In this document: in pieces, positions 1 through 8,739 of the stretch
Layout: each line of letters begins with the position of its first letter
How positions within the stretch are numbered: the first letter of the stretch is position 1
Source of the DNA: an uncultured Chloroflexota bacterium
Lineage (GTDB): Bacteria > Chloroflexota > Anaerolineae > Aggregatilineales > Phototrophicaceae
Assembly: GCA_937974245.1 (NCBI GenBank)
Contig: CALJKV010000126.1
Span: forward strand, 1 to 40,310
Direction: 5' to 3'
Length of the DNA: 40,310 nucleotides
Notes under the pieces: generated by a model
What the model saw: the letters and a program-made list of their open reading frames with translations, nothing else
Told to the model about the DNA's origin: nothing
Database searches by the model: none
Position numbers and translations under genes: made by a program

Positions 1-1115
1 TTGTGGTTGAGGTACGCCGCCAGCGCCTTTTTGTTGGCCGTGATGAAGTTCAGGAACGCCTCATCGCCTTCCATCTCGACCAGCGTGCCATCGCCCGCCA
101 GCAGCGTGAGCGTCGTCGCCGGTTTCAGCCGGATGGTCGTTTTCTTGACCTGCCGCTCCGGGTCGGTGGGGTCACTTTCGACATCCACGCGGGCGATCTG
201 CTCCACATGCTGCGTCTTGCCGCGGATGGCGACTGTGCCGTACTCGTCCGTATCAATCACCGCGCCATCGGCCACGCCCGCCGCCAGTACCAGCGCCAGG
301 TGACCGGGACGCGGCGCGACCACCGGTTCAATCGGTTGGGGTACGGGCGGGATTTCCAGCAGTGCCTGGAAGCCGTGCGACCTCCATGCCCCCTGCTCTT
401 CGATAAGTTTCAGCCCCTGCGTCTCATCAATCACGTCGGGCGCGAACACGAAACGGTTGAGGGTCTTCGGCGCGGGCAGCTTGTAGACCGGTTCAGGCTG
501 CACTTCCAACGGCTGCGGTGCGGCTTTCTGCGCCAGGATGTGCGCGTACAGCGTCTCCGGGTCGGACTGCAACCCCTTGACCGCCGCGACGACGATCTGG
601 TCATACTCCCCCAGGTGCTTGCCTGGCAGCGCCCACACATCCACCCGGCTGCTATATTTGCATAAGAAGGCCGCCGCTTCTTCCGTGAGATGCTGCCGGT
701 AAATCGCCCACAGCACCAGACCGCCGTCCTGAATCCATTTCCAGGCGTGGCGCAGGTAGCGGAACTCAACGCGCTTGCTGCCGGAGGCCGCCGCATCGTG
801 GTCATACGGTGGATTGAACCAGCCCAGCGCGAAGGCATTGCTGCTGGCGACGAGGCGCTCGACATCGCAGCGGACGGCCTGTTTGGGGCCGAAGCGGGTC
901 AGGCATTGCGCGGCGCGGTCGCCATCGAGTTCGTTGGCGTAGGGCGTCATATTCCAGGCCTGCGCGGCGGCTTCCAGGAACGCGCCTTCCCCGGCGAAGG
1001 GATCGAGCAGGCGGTGGGCAGGTGTTGCTGGTGTGACGAGCGAAAGAAGCGCCGGGTAGTGGCGCTCCTCAATGGGCAGGTAGCCCATGATGACTTTCGA
1101 TTCGGTGCGTGCCAT
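1..1115 (-). CDS. SAM-dependent DNA methyltransferase-like protein (partial, runs off the left edge)
   Basis: The open frame runs without a stop from ATG at 1115 to the window edge (371 codons), so the C-terminus is missing. Residues 36-44 (LLDPFAGEG) match the SAM-binding motif I of class I methyltransferases. Residues 101-104 (NPPY, in WFNPPYDHD) match catalytic motif IV of adenine-N6 DNA methylases. The order motif I then NPPY fits an amino-methyltransferase acting on DNA. It resembles the DUF6094-type methyltransferases carried by mobile elements, though I cannot confirm the family. The start is supported by AAAGGA 6 nt upstream. It lies last in a leftward gene run, after a terminator-like hairpin at 1138-1160, so it may have its own promoter. 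No restriction enzyme is adjacent within the window, so it could be an orphan, self-protecting or anti-restriction methylase. Confidence 0.8.
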   Translation of the reverse strand, partial: MARTESKVIMGYLPIEERHYPALLSLVTPATPAHRLLDPFAGEGAFLEAAAQAWNMTPYANELDGDRAAQCLTRFGPKQAVRCDVERLVASSNAFALGWFNPPYDHDAAASGSKRVEFRYLRHAWKWIQDGGLVLWAIYRQHLTEEAAAFLCKYSSRVDVWALPGKHLGEYDQIVVAAVKGLQSDPETLYAHILAQKAAPQPLEVQPEPVYKLPAPKTLNRFVFAPDVIDETQGLKLIEEQGAWRSHGFQALLEIPPVPQPIEPVVAPRPGHLALVLAAGVADGAVIDTDEYGTVAIRGKTQHVEQIARVDVESDPTDPERQVKKTTIRLKPATTLTLLAGDGTLVEMEGDEAFLNFITANKKALAAYLNH

Positions 1116-1137
1116 TGGTTGTCCTTTCTGGAATCAA

Positions 1138-1160
1138 AAAGCCCCTTCAACAGGGGCTTT
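1138..1160 (-). terminator. Intrinsic terminator after the 106-aa hypothetical gene
   Basis: AAAGCCCCT (1138-1146) pairs perfectly with AGGGGCTTT (1152-1160) around a 5-nt loop. Read on the minus strand the 3' arm continues into a short run of T. It lies 25 nt downstream of the stop of the 1186-1506 gene and just upstream of the methyltransferase start. Confidence 0.65.
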
Positions 1161-1185
1161 CTGGCATCTCGAGTAGTAATTGGAA

Positions 1186-1506
1186 TCAGGGTAACCCCAA
1201 AATCGTGGTGATTCGCTGTTCTACGAAACTGATCGCCTCATCTAATAACCGTCGATCGCGTTCATTTCCCCTCCAACCATCACGTTGCCAACGCATCTGA
1301 GTTGGAATAAACCAGATTAGCTCCACAAATCGCCGATTAATCTCGTCAGATTCAGATAAGTCAGGAACCTGTATAGCAATGAGTAGGGCTTTGAGCTTGG
1401 CAAATTCCTCTTCGTTGAACTTGCCGGCACGTAGGTCAAAGAAGAAATAACCCGGCTCTTGGGTCCATATTTCTTCCAACTTGGGTATTGATGCAGGTAT
1501 ATCCAT
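1186..1506 (-). CDS. Hypothetical protein, 106 aa
   Basis: This is a small, mostly polar protein with no signal peptide or membrane segment and no family I recognise. It is acidic in the first half (EEEFAKLKALL) and ends in an Arg/Glu-rich helix-prone stretch. A GAGG box 7 nt upstream supports the ATG at 1506. The gene follows the 593-aa unknown gene by 28 nt on the same strand and is followed by a good terminator, so it probably closes that operon. Its bases look more AT-rich than those of its neighbours, which may mean later acquisition. Function unknown. Confidence 0.6.
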   Translation of the reverse strand: MDIPASIPKLEEIWTQEPGYFFFDLRAGKFNEEEFAKLKALLIAIQVPDLSESDEINRRFVELIWFIPTQMRWQRDGWRGNERDRRLLDEAISFVEQRITTILGLP

Positions 1507-1534
1507 ACGATTGCCTCGATAATTGGCTTTCGAT

Positions 1535-3316
1535 CTATTGTAAGGTGATATTGCCCTCCGCCAACCCTCCCGTAATCAACCGTGTCCAGGCGTCGGCGTC
1601 GAACGTGAGCGTCCACAGCTTCACATCGCCGCCGGTCCGTGTCGGGCGCAGCAGCATGGCCGCCTGTCCTGCCTGCCAGAGATATCCCGTCCATTCCGGG
1701 AACACCGGCACTTTGACCAACTTCGTTACGTGCTGGCGGAGCTGCGCCATCGCTTGTTCGTCGGACACATGAAAGATGAACGTGGTGGACTGGCCGCCGT
1801 AGTTGGGCTGCGTGACGAGTTCGTGGCACAGGATCAGCGAGGTGAACTTCGCCTCGGGGATGTTCTGCAGATACGCGGTGTACATCCCGGTGTTGCCCTC
1901 GCCCGCCGTGAGTTCGATCCCCGGCGCATCCCAGGGGACGCAGGTCACGATGTCACCCTTCGCCAGCTTGGCCCGGATCGCCTCGACTGCCATGCGCGGC
2001 CCGCCCATGTTGAGGTACACGCAGATGCCGTCGTGCGTCGCCCAGCCGTAACACCACACATTCCCGGTGATGCTGCCCGTCAGTTCGCCGCAGGCCGCCT
2101 GTGGGATGTGCGCCAGCCCACGTTTGCCATTGGGTGTCGGGGAGGACTGTAAGACGGGCAGCGTCCCGGCTTTCGTCTGCCGCACGGCGTCGATCACGGC
2201 GTCGGTTTCGGACACATCCAACACGGGTTTGATGATGCGGATGCTCGGCATCTCTTCCGGCTCATCCGGGGGCAGTGTTTCGACCGCTTCGGGCTGATGT
2301 CCGTTTGCGACCAGCGCCTGCTTGATCGCACTGTCCGATGCCAGTTCGACCCCCGGCGGGGCGACTCTGCCGTGTGTGACGCGGATGCCGGGGAGCGGCT
2401 CGAGCGGCGTCAGTTCGCGCTCGAAATACCAGCCAGTACCGATCCCCGCGAAGTCCACGTCATAGCTCCAGCCATGTGTCAGATTACGATTGTACAGCCG
2501 GGTGATCGTCCCCTGCGCCCCGGTCGGGATGGGCTGACCGTCAGGCGTCTCCAGGTCGTGCCGGGCATACACTGTCTCGCCCAGAGCGTACAGGCGCGGC
2601 GGTTCGGCGATTGGCGTATCCTTCACGGGAACACCCAGAATGGCGGCGGCTTCTGCGACCGAACACGGATCATCATCCGGCGCAGACTGTTCATCAACTA
2701 ACCGCTGTACGGCTTCGGGTAACTCGCGCCCAATGAAATACCATGCCCTTTGGCGCTGGCTCCAGCGGCAGCCCCAGCGTTTGAGCGTCTCACGGTGCGG
2801 GTAGGTATCGCCGCGCAGCCACCACCAGGGCGTATCACGTTCGCTCCGCTGGCTCTTCTCGACGCTGATGCCCGCTACCGCCGCTTCCGCCTCGCCAGTG
2901 GAGGCCGCCACGATCCGCAGCCCGGTCGGGTTGAAGTTCGGGCCGGAGCGTCCGACGAGCGGGGTGTATTCCGGCTGGCGCAGGTGTGGGAATTCTTGCC
3001 ATGCCCCATCCAGCCAGCGGTAGACCGCCGGGCGGTGCGATTGGATGGTGATCGCTTCGGCGCGGGCGAGTTCGTCGTCGCTCACCTTGAGCAGCAGATA
3101 GCCATGTCGGACGGTGACTTCAGCATCCACCTGGATGTAGTGGTACGAGGCGTGCTTGGACGAGACATCCCGCGCCCGCTCGCCGTAGAGCGCCAGCAGC
3201 ACCGCGCTGGCCGCGCTCGAATAGCCGATTTTGTAGGCCGATACCATCTGCCCGGTGTGCGGATTTTTCACCCGGTGCGAGCCGTAGGTGTCAATGGCGA
3301 TGAGATACTCATTCAT
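1535..3316 (-). CDS. Unknown mobile-element protein, 593 aa, with DUF5710-like and KOW-like segments
   Basis: I do not recognise the full-length family. Residues about 165-200 (RGDTYPHRETLKRWGCRW followed by RQRAWYFIG) resemble the short module in mobile-element proteins where a residue run 'ALGARWdpxxkaWYv' recurs (DUF5710-like). Residues about 243-305 contain a small beta-rich segment around GAQGTITRLY and YDVDF that resembles a KOW/SH3-like fold. No catalytic motif, signal peptide or membrane segment is seen. The ATG at 3316 overlaps the TGA of the RNase H-SLOG gene by 4 nt (ATGA), with GGAGGTG upstream, so the two are translationally coupled and likely act together in element DNA processing. 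That role is inference from context. Confidence 0.7.
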   Translation of the reverse strand: MNEYLIAIDTYGSHRVKNPHTGQMVSAYKIGYSSAASAVLLALYGERARDVSSKHASYHYIQVDAEVTVRHGYLLLKVSDDELARAEAITIQSHRPAVYRWLDGAWQEFPHLRQPEYTPLVGRSGPNFNPTGLRIVAASTGEAEAAVAGISVEKSQRSERDTPWWWLRGDTYPHRETLKRWGCRWSQRQRAWYFIGRELPEAVQRLVDEQSAPDDDPCSVAEAAAILGVPVKDTPIAEPPRLYALGETVYARHDLETPDGQPIPTGAQGTITRLYNRNLTHGWSYDVDFAGIGTGWYFERELTPLEPLPGIRVTHGRVAPPGVELASDSAIKQALVANGHQPEAVETLPPDEPEEMPSIRIIKPVLDVSETDAVIDAVRQTKAGTLPVLQSSPTPNGKRGLAHIPQAACGELTGSITGNVWCYGWATHDGICVYLNMGGPRMAVEAIRAKLAKGDIVTCVPWDAPGIELTAGEGNTGMYTAYLQNIPEAKFTSLILCHELVTQPNYGGQSTTFIFHVSDEQAMAQLRQHVTKLVKVPVFPEWTGYLWQAGQAAMLLRPTRTGGDVKLWTLTFDADAWTRLITGGLAEGNITLQ

Positions 3317-4194
3317 GCCTTCACCTCCGCGCCGAAGTTGATGAGGTGTGCGTCTTTGCCGCGCGTGTGCATATACTCGTATCCCGCCTTCGTTCCGGGA
3401 CTCGCCCCGTTCCAGATGAACAGGCCAACCTGGGCCGTATCGGCCAGCCAGCGGTCGCGCACGGTGTAGCGGTTGAGCAGATAGCCGCTCGCGCCCCGGT
3501 AGGTATCACGGTGGACTTTGACGTAGCTCCCGTGCCGGCAGCCGCCGTTGCGCGGAAAGTTCCCCGCCCCGGCCACGATCACCGGCGTTTTCAGGCGGCG
3601 ACACTCATTCACAACCGCCCGGTCTACACCGCGCGGGTTGTCGCCAACCACAACCGTGTAACCGCGTTCATGCGCCCGTCGCACCGCCCGCCGGGCATAG
3701 TCCAGCATTTGTGCAGTGGCTTCGCGTGATCCGGCGATCATCAGGTGCGTCACCGGCTGAGGCGTGTTCAGGCCGTGATTTAGACGTGCCTCCTGCGCCA
3801 GTTGGTCGGCTTCAGCGTTCTGTTCGCGCGGCACCCAGGTCACGGTGACGGTGTGGACACCCAGCAGCGCGTGCAGCTGCTCCCACAGGTCGCGGTTCGC
3901 CACCGGCTGCTTGCCGCTGGTCAGCCAGCCGCGCCCGATCCAGTCGGGCAGCCACTCGTTGATGCCGCGTGCCAGGTACTGCGAGTCGGTCACCAGCGTG
4001 ACGGTCTGGTTCGCCTGTTTCAGCGCGTTCAGCCCATTCACCGCCGCCGTGAGTTCCATCGCGTTGACGGTCGTCTCCGCCACGCTGCCGCTGAGGACTT
4101 TGCGATGGTTGCCGGAAGCCAGCACGGCTGCCCAGCCGCCGATGCGGGTCTGGGTCTGGCATGAGCCGTCGGTGCGGATCGTGATTTCGGTCAT
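3313..4194 (-). CDS. Ribonuclease HI fused to a SLOG (Rossmann-like nucleotide-binding) domain
   Basis: Residues 1-140 form an RNase HI domain with the four acidic residues of the family in place: D9 (TDGSC), E47 (NAMELTA), D70 (VTDSQY) and D130 (NAEADQLA). This predicts cleavage of RNA in RNA-DNA hybrids. Residues about 150-290 form a SLOG/DUF2493-like domain: IAGSR near 153, then GDNPRGVDRAV, then RDRWLADTAQVGLFIWNG. Such domains bind nucleotides or nucleotide-derived ligands. The fusion is in one frame with no frameshift. A perfect AGGAGG sits 7 nt before the ATG. The gene overlaps the next by ATGA. It starts only about 40 nt after a strong terminator, so it may be controlled by read-through of that terminator. 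RNase H in this setting could remove primers or R-loops; the SLOG ligand is unknown. Confidence 0.88.
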   Translation of the reverse strand: MTEITIRTDGSCQTQTRIGGWAAVLASGNHRKVLSGSVAETTVNAMELTAAVNGLNALKQANQTVTLVTDSQYLARGINEWLPDWIGRGWLTSGKQPVANRDLWEQLHALLGVHTVTVTWVPREQNAEADQLAQEARLNHGLNTPQPVTHLMIAGSREATAQMLDYARRAVRRAHERGYTVVVGDNPRGVDRAVVNECRRLKTPVIVAGAGNFPRNGGCRHGSYVKVHRDTYRGASGYLLNRYTVRDRWLADTAQVGLFIWNGASPGTKAGYEYMHTRGKDAHLINFGAEVKA

Positions 4195-4233
4195 AGCACA
4201 CCTCCTGTAAGGTGAAATGTAATGTGAGAAGGT

Positions 4234-4275
4234 AAAAAAAGACGCTCACCACAATCCGTAGATCATGGTGAGCGT
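4234..4275 (-). terminator. Strong intrinsic terminator or attenuator upstream of the RNase H-SLOG operon
   Basis: ACGCTCACCA (4242-4251) and TGGTGAGCGT (4266-4275) form a perfect 10-bp stem. On the minus strand it is followed directly by seven T (plus-strand A run 4234-4240). It lies in the leader of the leftward RNase H-SLOG operon, so it ends an upstream transcript or works as an attenuator. Confidence 0.85.
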
Positions 4276-5160
4276 GAGAAGTCATGCGTAAAAAGTGCAA
4301 AGTAAAAAGTGAATATCGCGGAACGATTGACCAGCAGCGTTCAACCACTTTGAACTTTCTACTCGGCACTTTCAACTGTTTTTGTATTTCTGAACCGCCT
4401 ATTGGTGCCGGACGAGCGCAGTTGTGACCCTGCGCCTGCCCTCTCATCACACGCCTGGATGCGCCCCGGCTTCGCACGAACGAAGACCTCGAGACGTTGG
4501 CCGTTCCGGTCTGACGCGGTTCACCACGCGCCAGCATCCACGACGGATGTAGCACCGCCCAATCGGGCTATCGGGGGCGGGGATGGCATCGCGGATCAGA
4601 GCGACGAGCTGTAGGTGACCGTCGGGGCACAGAGGCTCCGGGAGAACTTACGACGTGCCCTTTCGGGCGAACGCGGCCTGGTTAACGAGCAACCGTCCCG
4701 TCGGTGATCCGTGATGCGTTTGTTAAGCTGCGACTTACACATCAGGACAACCACGCTGGGGTGCCCGTCCTGTCACCCGAAGGGCAGCGGGATTTTCTGG
4801 TGAGCGGAGCGGCACAAGCCCGGAGGAAAATGCCGCTGAGCGTGCTTGACAGGATGGGCGGGCGTGGTCTGATGGGTAGTAAGTCAGCAGCGAACGCCAT
4901 GACGGGATCACGGGGCAGACGCTCAGTTGGCTGCGATGCGGGAATGGGTGTGGAAGGTCACCAGGGAACGTGGGGCGGCGGGTGCTGACAGCGGAGAGAG
5001 GATGAGTGGGGAGCATGTCCAATAACCAGATTCGGAACTAATTGCCCCTACCACCCATCACATCTTCAAGAATATGCGTTCATTTGTTGATATTTCTTTG
5101 GTTTTAACAAAATGAAAGCAAAATTCTTATCCTTGCAGCAAACCTCGTCGCATTATAGAT
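4276..5160 (-). ncRNA. Candidate long structured RNA or leader (unidentified)
   Basis: No convincing gene lies here. The GC-rich core (about 4390-5030) is dense in short hairpins. Read on the minus strand, two stems carry classic stable tetraloops: GCCC-GAAA-GGGC (4657-4668) and a C(UUCG)G loop (4776-4784). Further stems include CATCC/GGATG (in 4530-4550) and CTTCG/CGAAG (in 4470-4490). A TATAAT box lies at 5157-5152 on the minus strand, without a good -35, and the terminator at 4275-4234 would end the transcript. Short AAAGT-type repeats at 4290-4380 are degenerate simple sequence. It does not match RNase P, tmRNA, SRP or a group II domain V as far as I can tell by eye. Confidence 0.35.
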
Positions 5161-5413
5161 TTCCATCCTATACGGACAGATTTTGCCGGAACCCCATTCA
5201 TAGCAACCCGAAGTATGTGAAAACCTCTTTAAGAGTTAAACTACTAGACGACGTTTCAGGTTCTGCGTGGTGAATATGTTCTATTTTGAGCGAGAACAGA
5301 CTGTATTTCACCCACCAAAATCAGGATGGTCATCTACTACTATCTACGGCTATTTTGAACACCATTCATTACGGTAATTCAACTACCAAGAGAAAAATGC
5401 TGTGATTGAGATC
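5161..5413. other. AT-rich intergenic stretch downstream of the Argonaute gene
   Basis: No gene, repeat or strong hairpin is seen. It marks the left limit of the AT-rich cargo block; base composition changes sharply to GC-rich near 5030. Confidence 0.5.
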
Positions 5414-7555
5414 CTATAGCCAATATGGCCTATCTCCTGATCCATGTAATGGAATTACTCCACGTAATGCCAGATAACCTATCTTATCGCTATAGTGTAT
5501 GGTTACAGGCAGGCGTGGTTGCATGGTTGAGCCATAATGAACAACTGTCATTGATAAGACTGAATGTAGTGCTTGCTCAATCGAGAGGTTTTTGTCGGTA
5601 CGAACAAGCAGGGGACGAGGGGTCGAGTTTTTGTGTGGCGGCAACGATGAGATTAAGAATGCCTCAGTTTCATTTAAGATAATGGCATCCCCTTTTGTTG
5701 GCTGCTGCACTTTTTGGTGACCGTCTAAATACATTCGAGGTACACCGGATTTGATTACCTCCACTAAACAGAATATTGAACCGATTTCGGCACCCCAATC
5801 ACCTAAATCCTGAATTTCGTTTCCACGAAATGGGCCATCCCGATGAACAATAACGCGACGTTGTGCGAAATATTCTGCTGGAAACAATTGGCGTAGGACC
5901 CTTTTAGGTAATGTCTCCCCTTCGATTGGGCCTTCGCTCAGAACGTAACGGATAAAATCTCCTTCTGGCGTATAGATACGTGTGACCGCTGGCAAGCTAA
6001 TGCTTCCTGACCGTCTATTTGTTGCCACACGGGCCACATCAACGCCTGCGAGAATATCGGCATAAGGTAGGGACTCATGCAACACATATGGCACATTTCC
6101 CGTTTTGGCTATAATGCCTAGCACAATATTTGCCAGCGCGTATTCATTGCCAAGTGTATGTTCATACACAAATTGACTCTGAATCGCCTTCTTCATCATA
6201 TAGCTCTTGATTTGATTGTAGATATTATCGTCTTCAACATCTTCATAAGCTGGTGAACCGGGTAAAAATGCCAGTACAACATGAGGATAATTCGCCTGAA
6301 CCGCGCTTATCGTCTTCTCGATTTCAAGTTGCGATTTGACATTTGCTCGTCCCGCACCAGTAAATTCGACAGTAAAGCGAATCTTCTGAAGTTCATCGCG
6401 TATCCGCGCTAAATAATTGCGGACTTCCAGATTATCGCCAAGCAGGTTAAACACTCCAATTCTGATAGGTTTAGCCGCCTCAAAATCTGGATAACGACGA
6501 TAAGGTGGATGTTTCCTTAGTTCATTCAAAACAACACTTGCGTTTGCCTGACAAACATAACCATCCCCTAACATAGCTTGAGGGACAAATTTCAGTTCGT
6601 CAGATGAAACAAATCTGTCTGGAAATCGAGATGCGCTGACCGGGTGTTTGTGGATATATCCGATACTGTGGATAATATCTGCCAGTTCCTGAACAATGCG
6701 GGAACGCAATTCCGGTGGAATTTGCAGCGCTCTCAAAGCTTGTTGTCCATCAATTTGCAGTCGTTGATAGTCCTTTGGGCGTACAACTAACTGAAGCGTT
6801 GAGGCAATATAATCATAACCATCATGACCACCCGACTTCATTTTCAGCACCAGTTCATCATCTGGCGCGATTTCGATCAGTTTTCGCATACGATCTCGTG
6901 TTGTCCATTGAAGTAAACGAGCGCGATGTTCCGAAAGATGACCAACAATTTCTATGACTTCCCCCTTATTTTCAGATGTAGTGTCTTGAACGAGCAGCCC
7001 CAGTATTTTGGTTTTATCTTCGCTCTGTCTGGCAATATTGGAGAAGAGATATTGTGACTTTACACTAGATGATATCGAAATCGAAACGACAGGCTTGCCG
7101 TCAAATTCCCACCCGCGCACATAGTAATCACGCTCGATATAAGCATTACGAATTGCGCGACGGTGCTTTTTGAGGTTTTCACGAATAGTACGATCCAAGT
7201 CAGGAAGGAGACCCTGAGCTACAAACTCAGCCTGTGTAAGTGGTTGAGGACTCCAGTCATCGTCTTTTTGAATGCCACGGATTCTAACAAAATCGTTGCC
7301 TGTATCTTGCCAGAGTGATTGGAGAAAATCGCTCATCTTGTCATCACTCATTTGAATGTCAGCTACTAGCCGATCTTCGCCCCAAATCCAATGACCACCT
7401 GTATATTTGCGCAAGCGATAAGCGAGTTTCCATCCCAATGACTTGTTTTCAAATGCACTGGTGGCGAGTTTCCATGCGTATAGCTCTGGCAAATCGGTTA
7501 TCCGAACTGGATATAACTCAGTGAAAATACGGCTTGATTTGCTTTTCGTAACCAT
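5414..7555 (-). CDS. ago: Long prokaryotic Argonaute with intact PIWI catalytic site
   Basis: This 713-aa protein has the length of full pAgos with N, PAZ-like, MID and PIWI parts. In this numbering the MID pocket carries Y446, K450, Q461 and K484, the YKQK set that holds a 5'-phosphorylated guide. The PIWI domain has D506 (AGVDVAR), a candidate glutamate finger at E541 or E545, D573 (VHRDG) and D690 (IHYSDK). Spacing close to that of Thermus Ago suggests a complete DEDD site and guide-directed cleavage. The C-terminus ends in a hydrophobic PYWL, as pAgos usually do. A longer frame begins at 7633, but AGGAGG lies 8 nt before ATG 7555, so that start is preferred. It is the last gene of the AT-rich operon, 167 nt after the thymidylate-synthase-like gene. 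No separate nuclease or helicase partner is next to it. Confidence 0.93.
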   Translation of the reverse strand: MVTKSKSSRIFTELYPVRITDLPELYAWKLATSAFENKSLGWKLAYRLRKYTGGHWIWGEDRLVADIQMSDDKMSDFLQSLWQDTGNDFVRIRGIQKDDDWSPQPLTQAEFVAQGLLPDLDRTIRENLKKHRRAIRNAYIERDYYVRGWEFDGKPVVSISISSSVKSQYLFSNIARQSEDKTKILGLLVQDTTSENKGEVIEIVGHLSEHRARLLQWTTRDRMRKLIEIAPDDELVLKMKSGGHDGYDYIASTLQLVVRPKDYQRLQIDGQQALRALQIPPELRSRIVQELADIIHSIGYIHKHPVSASRFPDRFVSSDELKFVPQAMLGDGYVCQANASVVLNELRKHPPYRRYPDFEAAKPIRIGVFNLLGDNLEVRNYLARIRDELQKIRFTVEFTGAGRANVKSQLEIEKTISAVQANYPHVVLAFLPGSPAYEDVEDDNIYNQIKSYMMKKAIQSQFVYEHTLGNEYALANIVLGIIAKTGNVPYVLHESLPYADILAGVDVARVATNRRSGSISLPAVTRIYTPEGDFIRYVLSEGPIEGETLPKRVLRQLFPAEYFAQRRVIVHRDGPFRGNEIQDLGDWGAEIGSIFCLVEVIKSGVPRMYLDGHQKVQQPTKGDAIILNETEAFLISSLPPHKNSTPRPLLVRTDKNLSIEQALHSVLSMTVVHYGSTMQPRLPVTIHYSDKIGYLALRGVIPLHGSGDRPYWL

Positions 7556-7610
7556 GATAATGCCTCCTGAACATAGCGGCTGACGTAACCTGACAACACG
7601 AAGTCCACCT

Positions 7611-7627
7611 AAAACCCTGCGGGTTTT
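7611..7627. terminator. Short hairpin in the leader of the Argonaute gene
   Basis: AAAACCC (7611-7617) pairs with GGGTTTT (7621-7627) across a 3-nt loop. The T run is longer on the plus strand; on the minus strand it is only four bases. It may partly terminate or attenuate transcription between the thymidylate-synthase-like gene and the Argonaute gene. Confidence 0.35.
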
Positions 7628-7722
7628 TGGCATTCCATATGACTTTCTTACTAAATTTAAGTGCGTCTGTAGATTTTCAGAGAGATGGATTACACGGAAG
7701 TGAGTAGTTCAACCACCCTTCA

Positions 7723-8739
7723 TCAAATGGATACCATTGGAGTAGCCAATTTTAAACGCCTTGTTTCCCACTCATTCCATATTTGTATTAACACGGGATT
7801 GCTAATCTCGCTGACTAGCCGATGCTGTAGATGATGCCATTTGTTACGTCGTGCTTCTTCTGCCGCTATGATATGCAGCATATTCTGATAGGGTTTCGGC
7901 AAATCCGCTGAATCTATGGTGTCGCTTAGTTGTGCCTCTGAACATCGGGAATGAATGATGTATTCCAAAACTCGTTCCAACTCAGAAAATGCTCGATCTG
8001 ACACATCTTTGGGCAAGTTCAGTCGATCAGTGTTCTGATGTGGCTCTACCGAGTCGCTTTCGGCAAAGCGTGAAATATCTTTCACGTAGATGTGTAAACT
8101 ATCACTAAGTTGATTATATGAGCCAACTTCTAGTCCTAACCAGCCAGCTATAACCTCTTGTAGAGTGGTAAATTGGATGATGTTATAAGGCAATCCAAGC
8201 ATCACATCATTGCTTCGCACCACCTGCATCCATTCGAGATGCCCTTTCCGCACTTTCAGTAATGCATTTATATTACACGGAATATCTTCAGCCACAGCTC
8301 TACCATTGTGATCAGGAAAGTCGGCACACGGATCCCAAATCTGCAAGTTTACTTGCCGTGAATCTGGGTTGTTCAATAAAGCAGAGTAGGCTCGTTCAAG
8401 TTGGTCAAAACCGAATTTACTACGAAGACGCCTGCCATAAGCTCCATGATAGCAATCGCTTTCGCCAGAATATTTGGGTAGTTGACGATTCCAGTAGTTT
8501 AGAAACTCTGCATCCTCGCGCCCATTAAGAATCCAGATGACTTCCACAAGAGCAAAAGCAGGATTGATGACAGGCTGCCGACTGATTATCCATCTTTGAC
8601 GAGGATCCGTAATTTTCAACATTACATGAAGTAATTCTTTGGTATCGCCTATACGACTACTTTGAATTTCTGTCTCATCACGTAAATCTTTCACTGTTTG
8701 TATCCACACATCATTAGCAGTGCGTCCTTCATACCCCAT
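7723..8739 (-). CDS. Thymidylate synthase / pyrimidine hydroxymethylase family protein
   Basis: This 338-aa protein follows the ThyA fold along its length: an N-terminal segment like 'ELLWFLRG' (ALVEVIWILNGRED, 64-76), YGRRLR (101-106), the phosphate-binding R128 (DSRQVNLQIWDP), catalytic C155 (IPCNINAL), RSNDVMLGLPYN (175-186) and SLHIY (214-218). The Asn at 186 is the base-reading residue that is Asn in dUMP enzymes and Asp in dCMP enzymes, so a dUMP substrate is expected. The usual His after the catalytic Cys is Asn. I infer hydroxymethylation or methylation of dUMP, most likely to 5-hmdUMP given the neighbouring kinase. ATG 8739 has GGAAAGGGGG upstream and overlaps the previous gene by 11 nt; a longer frame from 8802 lacks support. 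Not a normal housekeeping thyA, since no folA or chromosomal context accompanies it. Confidence 0.88.
   Translation of the reverse strand: MGYEGRTANDVWIQTVKDLRDETEIQSSRIGDTKELLHVMLKITDPRQRWIISRQPVINPAFALVEVIWILNGREDAEFLNYWNRQLPKYSGESDCYHGAYGRRLRSKFGFDQLERAYSALLNNPDSRQVNLQIWDPCADFPDHNGRAVAEDIPCNINALLKVRKGHLEWMQVVRSNDVMLGLPYNIIQFTTLQEVIAGWLGLEVGSYNQLSDSLHIYVKDISRFAESDSVEPHQNTDRLNLPKDVSDRAFSELERVLEYIIHSRCSEAQLSDTIDSADLPKPYQNMLHIIAAEEARRNKWHHLQHRLVSEISNPVLIQIWNEWETRRLKLATPMVSI

Noticed and set aside
3812..4555. 247-aa open frame on the minus strand
   Set aside because: It overlaps the well-supported RNase H-SLOG gene in another frame, spans the terminator, and has low-complexity, Arg-rich sequence with no ribosome site.
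4704..5022. Opposed 94- and 95-aa open frames in the GC-rich noncoding region
   Set aside because: No ribosome sites, no family resemblance and odd composition; open frames of this length are expected by chance in GC-rich DNA.
7723..8739. Housekeeping thyA
   Set aside because: Catalytic surroundings differ from ThyA (Asn after the catalytic Cys), it overlaps an hmdU-type kinase gene, and a second TS-like gene is in the same operon.
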